Made by a program: the position numbers and the translations under genes
DNA from: Gammaproteobacteria bacterium
Lineage (GTDB): Bacteria; Pseudomonadota; Gammaproteobacteria; Pseudomonadales; Pseudohongiellaceae
Reading direction: 5' to 3'
Assembly (NCBI GenBank): GCA_024639905.1
Contig: JAHEGE010000001.1
Coordinates: forward strand, 372,001 to 436,000
DNA: 64,000 nt
Shown: piece by piece, positions 30,151 through 36,703 of the stretch
Numbering within the stretch: position 1 is the stretch's first letter
Layout: every line of letters begins with the position of its first letter
Notes under the pieces: generated by a model
Seen by the model: the letters and a program-made list of their open reading frames with translations, nothing else
The model's database searches: none
What the model was told of the DNA's origin: nothing

Positions 30151-30894
30151 ATGACCTTAGACAAGAGTCTTGTCAGCAATGCGGCTGCTACGCTGCTTAT
30201 TGCGGCAGGCATGCTGCTGCCCGGCACTGTCGGTGCTCTGGTGTTGAGCACCGGCTTGTTCGCGCTATCTGGTGCGATCACGAACTGGCTCGCTATTCAT
30301 ATGCTGTTCGAGCGCGTGCCGGGACTCTACGGATCGGGTGTCATCCCCATGCGCTTCGAGGAGTTCAAGAGCGGCATTCGCGAATTAATCATGGAGCAAT
30401 TTTTCGACAGGGTTGATATCGATTCCTTCCTGGGTGGTGATGGGGGAGGTGACGGGAACGCGAGCCAGCGCGTCGCCGCCGAAATACAAGGCTCACTCGA
30501 TTCGCTCGATCTCGATCTCGCGTTTGAGCGCTTGTTAGACGTTATCCTCGCCTCTTCCTTCGGCGGTATGCTCGGCATGTTAGGCGGTCGAGACGCGCTC
30601 GCGGGGTTGCGAGAGCCGTTCGCCGAAGAAATGCGCACGTATTTGGCGAGCCAATTTTCTCCCGAGCAGCTCCAAGCGAAGGTGGAGGCGATGCTTTCCG
30701 GTGGCGCGGCTCAGGGCTCTATTCGCGAGAAGTTAGAGGTGATCATCGACAATCGCTTGAATGAGATGACGCCTGATATCGTCAAGCAAGTTGTGCAGAA
30801 GATGATCCGCTCCCATCTCGGCTGGCTGGTCGTGTGGGGAGCTGTCTTTGGGGGAGTGATAGGCGCGGTGGTGAGTTTGCTGAGTAGGTTCTAG
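30151..30894 (+). CDS. DUF445-family membrane protein
   Basis: The 247-residue protein starts at ATG 30151 with AGGA eight bases upstream; a longer in-frame reading through the nitrilase gene is rejected. It has an N-terminal hydrophobic stretch (AAATLLIAAGMLLPG, ALVLSTGLFALSGAITNWLA) and a C-terminal helix (WLVVWGAVFGGVIGAVVSLL). The DUF445 hallmark TNWLAIHMLFERVPGLYGSG is present, followed by FEEFKSGIRELIMEQFFDRV and a middle region poor in hydrophobic residues with a Gly/Asp run. Function of the family is unknown. It may be part of the run from ppnN. Confidence 0.85.
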   Translation: MTLDKSLVSNAAATLLIAAGMLLPGTVGALVLSTGLFALSGAITNWLAIHMLFERVPGLYGSGVIPMRFEEFKSGIRELIMEQFFDRVDIDSFLGGDGGGDGNASQRVAAEIQGSLDSLDLDLAFERLLDVILASSFGGMLGMLGGRDALAGLREPFAEEMRTYLASQFSPEQLQAKVEAMLSGGAAQGSIREKLEVIIDNRLNEMTPDIVKQVVQKMIRSHLGWLVVWGAVFGGVIGAVVSLLSRF

Positions 30895-30938
30895 CACTTA
30901 TCTCCAACACATCCCTGTAAATACTCTTTTCCTTGTAC

Positions 30939-30944
30939 TACAAT
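30939..30944 (+). promoter_or_regulatory. Possible -10 element for the TetR-family gene
   Basis: TACAAT, a five-of-six match to the -10 consensus, lies 78 bases before the TetR gene in the 127-base gap after the DUF445 gene. No good -35 is found 16-18 bases upstream (the best is TGTAAA), so this is only a weak call. Confidence 0.3.
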
Positions 30945-31021
30945 GCGCGTCCGCTCGAATCCATGCCGCCTCGTCACCAAGAGCGAGGACGGATTTCAAC
31001 TCCTCTTCTTGAGAAATAGTT

Positions 31022-31609
31022 ATGGCACGACCAGTCGAATTCGATGAGCAAAAAGTCTTAACCAGCGCGATGGAACAGTTTTGGAAAGAGGGCTACGAAG
31101 CTAGCTCAGTGCAAAAATTGCTTGATTGCACAGGTATTAATCGCGGCACTCTCTACAACTCTTTTGGTGATAAAGAGACATTCTTCCTGCGCTGTGTCGC
31201 CCACTACGACACACTTACGGCGGAACAACTCGACTTGACCTTGGGTAATGAGGCGCTGAAAGCATGGGATGCCATCGTCGCCTACTTCGACGCTACACTC
31301 GTCGATGTAAGCGGTAAACACCGAGGCATGGGTTGCCTGCTCGTGAATTCACTCTGCGAGAGCGTGAATTACGACAAGACGATTAAGAAAGCCGTGCGCA
31401 ACTCCCAGGCTGTCGTCCGTAAAGCGTTGCTTACCCGCGTGAAACAAGCCCACAAAGAGGGCAAAGTGAAGAAAGGGCTCAGTGCAGAGTTCGCGACCGA
31501 CTCCTTGCTAAATACCCTCTATGGCGCAAGGGTTAACGCGCGAGATGGGAAAAATGCCAAGCAATTGAAAGAGTTGCTTGATTTCAGCGTCGCTTCATTG
31601 AAGAAATAG
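31022..31609 (+). CDS. TetR/AcrR-family transcriptional regulator
   Basis: The 195-residue protein has the N-terminal TetR helix-turn-helix, with AMEQFWKEGYEASSVQKLL, then INRGTLYNSFGDKETFF as the recognition helix and its end. The C-terminal ligand-binding part is all-helical (LLVNSLCESVNYDKTIKKAV) and Lys-rich at the end. It stands alone between the DUF445 gene and exbD, all on the plus strand, so its targets cannot be read from context. No clear palindromic operator was found in its own upstream region. Confidence 0.88.
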   Translation: MARPVEFDEQKVLTSAMEQFWKEGYEASSVQKLLDCTGINRGTLYNSFGDKETFFLRCVAHYDTLTAEQLDLTLGNEALKAWDAIVAYFDATLVDVSGKHRGMGCLLVNSLCESVNYDKTIKKAVRNSQAVVRKALLTRVKQAHKEGKVKKGLSAEFATDSLLNTLYGARVNARDGKNAKQLKELLDFSVASLKK

Positions 31610-31651
31610 CCTCCTGGCAGCCCTGTCGTCTAGATTTCATCATTCTGACTT

Positions 31652-31679
31652 TTGCATCTAAGCGAAGGGTTGCTATACT
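31652..31679 (+). promoter_or_regulatory. Candidate sigma-70 promoter for exbD
   Basis: TTGCAT (31652-31657) and TATACT (31674-31679) are separated by 16 bases, and TGC before the -10 gives an extended -10 element. The site lies 55 bases upstream of the exbD ATG and after the TetR stop codon, so exbD is probably transcribed independently. Confidence 0.5.
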
Positions 31680-31733
31680 CGGTGCCTCTAGGGGGCGTCA
31701 GCGTGCGCCGGTTTAGGTACTCAGGACATAATA

Positions 31734-32150
31734 ATGAAGAAAATTTCGGGCAAAAGATCCTCCGACGATACAAAGATCGACCTCACGCCCATGCTGGACG
31801 TGGTATTCATCCTCCTCATCTTCTTCGTAGTCACCGCGACATTCCTGTCGGAGACTTCGATTAGCGCGGCGAGCAGCGATAACAACAACAATCAGCCACC
31901 GCCTGAAGACGACGATAAGAAAAATATTCTTTTCGAGATCGGCGCGAATAATGAAATCGTGCTCAATGGTAACCCGCGGCCGATCATCGCGACGCAGATC
32001 CGCTCTAATATTGACCAGCTCAAGGCAGAAAACCCTGCTGCGTCTGTCATCATTCAGCCGGACAACGATTCTGACGTCTCTACCTTGGTCATGATCATGG
32101 ATGCAGCTCGTCAGGCGGGCATGGCAAGCATCTCGATAGTCGAGCCCTAG
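31734..32150 (+). CDS. exbD: ExbD/TolR-family biopolymer transport protein
   Basis: ExbD/TolR proteins, with ExbB/TolQ, harness the proton gradient to energise TonB- or Tol-dependent processes. This 138-residue protein has a short cytoplasmic start, then IDLTPMLDVVFILLIFFVVT, the membrane helix with the essential Asp in PMLDV. A linker unusually rich in Asn, Pro and Asp (DNNNNQPPPEDDD) is followed by the periplasmic domain (ILFEIGANNEIVLNGNP, TLVMIMDAARQAGM). No exbB, tonB or TonB-dependent receptor is adjacent: a TetR gene precedes and an enzyme gene follows. A partner must be encoded elsewhere. Confidence 0.9.
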   Translation: MKKISGKRSSDDTKIDLTPMLDVVFILLIFFVVTATFLSETSISAASSDNNNNQPPPEDDDKKNILFEIGANNEIVLNGNPRPIIATQIRSNIDQLKAENPAASVIIQPDNDSDVSTLVMIMDAARQAGMASISIVEP

Positions 32151-32190
32151 GCGCCGACTCAACCTACCTAACCTGGGTTAGCGAGGAATC

Positions 32191-32217
32191 AAAACGCACC
32201 GCACAGCGGTGCGTTTT
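32191..32217 (+). terminator. Strong intrinsic terminator after exbD
   Basis: AAAACGCACCGC (32191-32202) and GCGGTGCGTTTT (32206-32217) form a perfect 12-bp stem around a 3-base loop, starting 40 bases after the exbD stop. The T run on the 3' side makes it an intrinsic terminator; the A run on the other side makes it usable in both directions. Confidence 0.9.
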
Positions 32218-32262
32218 GCGTTTAGGTATAAGCTAAGTAGGTGCTAATTGGAGCAGCGTCAC

Positions 32263-34275
32263 ATGGACTCTCTTTGGGACGATAAGCAAGCCGCGCGAGT
32301 TCTGGAGCGTGAGGGTCAGCTCGGGCTGCGTGTCTATAGTTCGCGGTTGCTGGGCCAGAACCCAGATCTCGTCCTACACGGCGGTGGTAACACCTCGCTT
32401 AAGGGAGAGACGCGCAACGTCTTCGGCGAGACGAGTGAGACTCTTTTCGTAAAAGGCTCTGGCTGGGATCTCAAGACTATCGAGGCGGCGGGGTTTCCGG
32501 CGGTTTCGATGGACTACCTTGTACGCCTCGGCACCCTAGAATCGCTTAGCGATGCCCAAATGATGAGCGAACTGCGCTTGGCGTTGCTGGATCCCAAAGC
32601 TCCGACGCCGTCTGTCGAGGCGATACTCCACGCGCTTATCCCGCTGCGCTTCGTTGATCACACCCACACCGATGCCGTCGTCACGCTGAGTAACTCCGTA
32701 GGAGGCGCAGAGCGCCTCGCGCAGCTCTATGGGGACGAAGTGCTGATCCTGCCCTATGTGATGCCGGGATTCGTTTTGGCGAAACAGGTAGCCGAGGCTA
32801 CGCGAGGAGTGGATTGGTCTTCACTGCGTGGCATCGTTCTTCTACACCACGGACTCTTCACCTTCGCAGAAGACGCTAAGACAAGTTACAACGCGATGAT
32901 CGAGCTGGTGACAAAGGCCGAAGACCTGATAAGAGAACTAGGCGCAGAGTTGCCAGTCGAGCCTTCCGAGCCTATGCCGGTATCCAACGTGCCCTCGATC
33001 GAGCGAGAGCAATTAGCACGCCTGCGCAAGGCCGCGGGTGAGGTGTTCGGTGCCCCCATCGTTCAACGCCTTAATACCTCCGCGTTGGCGCGCGGATTCG
33101 CGGCGCGTGCCGATGCCGCCGAGCTCATCGCCAGTGGCCCGCTGACCCCCGATCACACGATTCACACGAAGCCCTTCGGCGCGGCCTTCGCCGAGACCCC
33201 TCTCGAGGGCCTCGAGGAGTTCGCAGGCGACTACCGGCAGTATGTTGCACAATACGCGCAGCCCCATCATCGCTGTCTCGACGCGATGCCGCGATTTGGC
33301 GTGTGGCTGCAGCGAGGCACTTTGAGTTTCGCGGCGAGCGTGAAACGACTTGGCGTCGTCGATGACATCGTGACTCACACCCTGCAAGCCATGCTGACGG
33401 GAGAGGCCTTGGGTGGTTGGCGCGCACTCTCACGCGCCGAGCTGTTTGAAGTCGAATACTGGGAATTGGAGCAGGCGAAACTCAATTCCGCACCGGCGAG
33501 TGCCGATCCTGCACGCGAACTCGAGGGCAAGGTTGCGCTGGTTACCGGCGCGGGTTCGGGCATCGGGCGCGCGACCGCCGAGCGGCTGCTCACCGCGGGC
33601 GCCGCAGTGATTGCACTAGATAAGGAGCAGGACGGGCTCGCCCAGTTTCAAGGTCAGCCCGCTGCGCTGGCGCTATGCTGCGACATTACCCAGACACAGG
33701 AGGTTGAAGCGGCGCTGGATACCGCTGTCGCGCGCTTCGGCGGCCTCGATATTCTCGTCAGCAATGCCGGACTGTTCCCGCCCTCGCAGACTCTCGAGTC
33801 TCTCGATGATGCGAACTGGGACGCTTCGCTCGCGGTAAATCTCAGTGCGCCCATGCGCCTGCTACGCGCCTGCACTCCCTTGCTTCGACAGGGGTTCGAC
33901 CCTGCCGTGGTGATGATCGCCTCGAAGAACGTGCCTGCGCCGGGGCCAGGCGCGGCGGCCTATTCTGCCGCCAAAGCTGCCGTTACGCAGCTCTCACGCG
34001 TCGCTGCGCTGGAATTGGGCGAGCATGGCATTCGCGTGAATACCCTGCATCCCGATGCGGTGTATGACACGGCGCTTTGGAGCGATGACATCCTGGCCAC
34101 GCGCGCCGCTGCCTATGGCCTTAGCGTCGAGGCCTACAAAACAAAGAACGTGCTGCGCGCAGAGGTTAGCTCTGCGGATGTGGCAGAGGCAGTGTTCCTC
34201 CTAGCGGGTTCGCGCTTAGCCAAGACCACGGGAGCTCAGCTGCCAGTAGACGGTGGCAACGACCGGGTCATCTAA
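32263..34275 (+). CDS. Class II aldolase / short-chain dehydrogenase fusion
   Basis: This 670-residue fusion has a class II (zinc) aldolase-like N-terminal half and an SDR C-terminal half. The aldolase part shows LHGGGNTSLKGE, the histidine cluster VDHTHTDAVVTLSN and LLHHGLFTFAEDA. The SDR part begins near residue 425 with GKVALVTGAGSGIGRATAE, then LVSNAG and the active-site Tyr-Lys in AAYSAAKAAV, and ends with PVDGGN. Known relatives are rhamnulose-1-phosphate aldolase/lactaldehyde dehydrogenase fusions. Start ATG 32263 has GGAG nine bases upstream. mtnA follows after 40 bases, pointing to a deoxy- or thio-ribulose-phosphate substrate rather than rhamnose; this is inference. Confidence 0.87.
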   Translation: MDSLWDDKQAARVLEREGQLGLRVYSSRLLGQNPDLVLHGGGNTSLKGETRNVFGETSETLFVKGSGWDLKTIEAAGFPAVSMDYLVRLGTLESLSDAQMMSELRLALLDPKAPTPSVEAILHALIPLRFVDHTHTDAVVTLSNSVGGAERLAQLYGDEVLILPYVMPGFVLAKQVAEATRGVDWSSLRGIVLLHHGLFTFAEDAKTSYNAMIELVTKAEDLIRELGAELPVEPSEPMPVSNVPSIEREQLARLRKAAGEVFGAPIVQRLNTSALARGFAARADAAELIASGPLTPDHTIHTKPFGAAFAETPLEGLEEFAGDYRQYVAQYAQPHHRCLDAMPRFGVWLQRGTLSFAASVKRLGVVDDIVTHTLQAMLTGEALGGWRALSRAELFEVEYWELEQAKLNSAPASADPARELEGKVALVTGAGSGIGRATAERLLTAGAAVIALDKEQDGLAQFQGQPAALALCCDITQTQEVEAALDTAVARFGGLDILVSNAGLFPPSQTLESLDDANWDASLAVNLSAPMRLLRACTPLLRQGFDPAVVMIASKNVPAPGPGAAAYSAAKAAVTQLSRVAALELGEHGIRVNTLHPDAVYDTALWSDDILATRAAAYGLSVEAYKTKNVLRAEVSSADVAEAVFLLAGSRLAKTTGAQLPVDGGNDRVI

Positions 34276-34315
34276 TCTTTTTTACCCGTCTCCCTTTCAG
34301 AGTAACAGTGACGAC

Positions 34316-35452
34316 ATGACGACAACTGCCCATTTATCACTGCGCTATGACGCGGCAAGCGAGCGCGTGCTGATAGTCGATCAGACGCGGCTCCCCCACG
34401 ATTTCATTGAACGTGAGCTGGCGAGTCTAGACGACGCCTGTGAGGCTATCGCTGCAATGTGGGTGCGGGGCGCACCATTAATAGGCGTTACTGCTGCGTT
34501 TGGCGTTTATCTCGCGTTGAAGCCGCAAGTGGGCGCTTCACGCGCTGTGCTCGCCTCGGCAATAGAACGCCTCGCCGCGACGCGTCCCACTGCGATTAAC
34601 CTTCGTTGGGCTCTCGATAGGGTGGCTGCGCAGCTCGCTGATGTTGATGACTCGATACTGTGCGAGTCCGCGCTTGGCTGCGCGCTCGCGTTGCACGCGG
34701 AGGATATCGCAACCTGCGCAGCACTCGGCGAGCAGGGCGCAGAGCGGTTGTCACAGCTGTGGGAGGCGAAGTGTGCTGCGGCGCAAAGCGCAGGGCTGGC
34801 TGCGCCTACACAGCTCAATGTGCTGACCCATTGCAATGCCGGCGCGCTCGCCACGGTTGACTGGGGGACGGCCCTGGCCGTGATTTATAAGACGCAGGCG
34901 CGCGGCGTGCCGATTCACGTCTGGGTCGATGAGACGCGCCCGCGCAATCAAGGTGCCTCGCTGACGTGTTGGGAGCTCGGTCAGCGCGGCGTGGCACACA
35001 CGCTTATCGTCGATAACGCCGGCGGCCATCTCATGCAGCATGGCCTTGTCGATTGCTGTGTCGTGGGCAGCGACAGAACGACGCTTAACGGTGATGTCTG
35101 CAATAAGATCGGGACTTACTTAAAGGCACTTGCCGCCTTCGATAATGGCATTCCTTTCTATGTGGCGCTGCCGATCTCGACAATCGATTTCACCCTGCGC
35201 GACGGACTCAGCGAGATTCCCATTGAAGAGCGGGCGGGTGAGGAGGTGAGTCACATTACGGGGCGCGATGACGACGGGCGGGTATGCAGGGTGCAACTCA
35301 CACCCGACGCCACTCGGGTGAGTAACTATGGCTTCGACGTCACTCCAGCGCGCCTCGTGACCGCGCTGATTACCGAGAGAGGCCTGTTTGAGGCGAATGC
35401 CGAGTCTCTCTCTGCGTTGCACGCCCAGCTAGACGCGCAGGCGGTAGGCTAG
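34316..35452 (+). CDS. mtnA: Methylthioribose-1-phosphate isomerase MtnA
   Basis: MtnA converts 5-methylthioribose 1-phosphate (or the 5-deoxyribose analogue) to the ribulose 1-phosphate. The 378-residue protein has the eIF2B-like fold with RGAPLIGVTAAFGVYLAL and RPTAINLRWALDR. The catalytic Cys173 is in NVLTHCNAGALAT and the catalytic Asp253 in VVGSDRTTLNGDVCNKIGTY. PFYVALPISTIDFTL is also conserved. It follows the aldolase-SDR fusion by 40 bases, consistent with a two-step isomerase-aldolase route. No mtnK, mtnP or mtnB-D gene is present in the window. Its end overlaps the convergent hinT by 4 bases. Confidence 0.92.
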   Translation: MTTTAHLSLRYDAASERVLIVDQTRLPHDFIERELASLDDACEAIAAMWVRGAPLIGVTAAFGVYLALKPQVGASRAVLASAIERLAATRPTAINLRWALDRVAAQLADVDDSILCESALGCALALHAEDIATCAALGEQGAERLSQLWEAKCAAAQSAGLAAPTQLNVLTHCNAGALATVDWGTALAVIYKTQARGVPIHVWVDETRPRNQGASLTCWELGQRGVAHTLIVDNAGGHLMQHGLVDCCVVGSDRTTLNGDVCNKIGTYLKALAAFDNGIPFYVALPISTIDFTLRDGLSEIPIEERAGEEVSHITGRDDDGRVCRVQLTPDATRVSNYGFDVTPARLVTALITERGLFEANAESLSALHAQLDAQAVG

Positions 35453-35796
35453 CCAGGAGGCCACCCGAGCGCGCGACCGCCGAGTATATGCAGGTGCAAG
35501 TGAAAGACGGTCTGCCCGCCATGCTTGCCGGTGTTGATGATATAGCGGAAGCCGTCTTCGGCGAGGCCCTCTGCCTGTGCGATGTCGTTCGCGCGAAGCA
35601 AGAGCTTGCCCATCAGTGCTTCATCTTCCGCCTGTGCTGACTTCACATCAGTGAGGTGTTTCTTTGGAATGACGAGGATATGAGTGGGGGCCGCAGGGTT
35701 AATGTCGCGAAACGCGTAGATGTCGTCGTCGGAATACACTTCGGTCGAGGGAATGTCACCAGAGATTATCTTGCAGAAGAGGCAGTCGTTAGCCAT
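35449..35796 (-). CDS. hinT: HIT-family nucleotide hydrolase HinT
   Basis: Histidine-triad proteins hydrolyse nucleoside phosphoramidates and adenylates. This 115-residue protein has CLFCKIISGDIPSTEVYSDD at the start, FRDINPAAPTHILVIPKKH and the triad itself in VFHLHLHILGG. The Gly-Trp-Pro-Pro-Gly C-terminus is normal for HinT. It stands alone, convergent with mtnA. The ATG is at 35796. Confidence 0.95.
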   Translation of the reverse strand: MANDCLFCKIISGDIPSTEVYSDDDIYAFRDINPAAPTHILVIPKKHLTDVKSAQAEDEALMGKLLLRANDIAQAEGLAEDGFRYIINTGKHGGQTVFHLHLHILGGRALGWPPG

Positions 35797-35914
35797 GCTT
35801 GGGTCTCACTGTTAAAGCGAATAGGTGCGGTCATTATTTCAGGTTTTCACCCATTGGACTAACCGTCTTGGGATGGGACGTGAGCACAGCAGGATCAAAG
35901 AGGGATGCAATAGG

Positions 35915-36703
35915 GTGAGATCTTTCCTAAACAAACTAGGCGTAGCCGGTTGCCTCGCACTGCTGCTGGCTAGCAGCGCTGAGGTAGCACTCGCGGCCGA
36001 GTCGCCGCTTAAGCGCTACGGCTACCGCATCGTCAACAGTTACCCTGCGGATATCACAGCGTTTACGCAGGGTCTCGCATTTCGCGATGGCGCTCTGTAT
36101 CGCGGCACCGGTAAACGCGGCGCCTCGCGCCTGAGTAAACTCGTCCTAGAATCGGGCGAGGTTGAGCAGGAGGTGGAGCTAAGTCGGCTCTATTTCGGTG
36201 AGGGCATAGAGGTCGTTGGCGATCGCGTCTTCCAGCTAACCTGGCAGTCGAATATTATTTTCGAATACGACAAGAACACTTTCGAAAGCGTGACGAGTCA
36301 CTTTAATCCGACCGAGGGCTGGGGTCTGGCCTTCGATGGTGAGCGGCTGATCCTCAGCGACGGCTCGGCGACGCTGCATTTTATAGATCCAGAAACCTTC
36401 GCGTTCGAGGCGCGCGTCGATGTCACGCTTAATGGGCAGGCTGTCGGCAACCTCAACGAGTTGGAATACATCGACGGCGAGGTGTGGGCTAACGTCTGGC
36501 AAACGGATTTCATCGTTCGCATCGATCCCGCCAATGGTGAAGTCGTTGCAGTGGTCGATCTCAGCGGCCTCGCTGAGCGCACTGGCCGCGGTGGCGCCGA
36601 GGCCGTGCTCAATGGCATCGCTTACGATGCCGAGCAGGATCGAGTGTTCGTCACAGGCAAATACTGGTCGTCGCTTTACGAGATCGAGCTCATCGAGCGT
36701 TAG
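35915..36703 (+). CDS. Glutaminyl-peptide cyclotransferase (plant-type QC)
   Basis: Plant/bacterial-type glutaminyl cyclases are five-bladed beta-propellers that convert N-terminal glutamine to pyroglutamate. Visible family marks are YPADITAFTQGLAFRDGALYRGTG cut at YPADITAFTQGLAF, EGWGLAFDGERLILSDGS, NLNELEYIDGEVWANVWQT and VLNGIAYDAEQDRVFVTGKY WSSLYE in sequence. A GTG at 35915 has AGGG ten bases upstream and gives a tidy signal peptide (CLALLLASSAEVALA), so the protein is predicted periplasmic, about 262 residues; an ATG at 35873 would lengthen the n-region without a ribosome site. It converges with, and overlaps by 4 bases, the SelD fusion. Confidence 0.85.
   Translation: MRSFLNKLGVAGCLALLLASSAEVALAAESPLKRYGYRIVNSYPADITAFTQGLAFRDGALYRGTGKRGASRLSKLVLESGEVEQEVELSRLYFGEGIEVVGDRVFQLTWQSNIIFEYDKNTFESVTSHFNPTEGWGLAFDGERLILSDGSATLHFIDPETFAFEARVDVTLNGQAVGNLNELEYIDGEVWANVWQTDFIVRIDPANGEVVAVVDLSGLAERTGRGGAEAVLNGIAYDAEQDRVFVTGKYWSSLYEIELIER

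Noticed and set aside
32263-34275. Rhamnulose-1-phosphate aldolase of a rhamnose pathway
   Set aside because: The neighbour is MtnA and there is no rhamnose isomerase, kinase or transporter gene nearby, so the rhamnose role is not supported, although the fold is the same.
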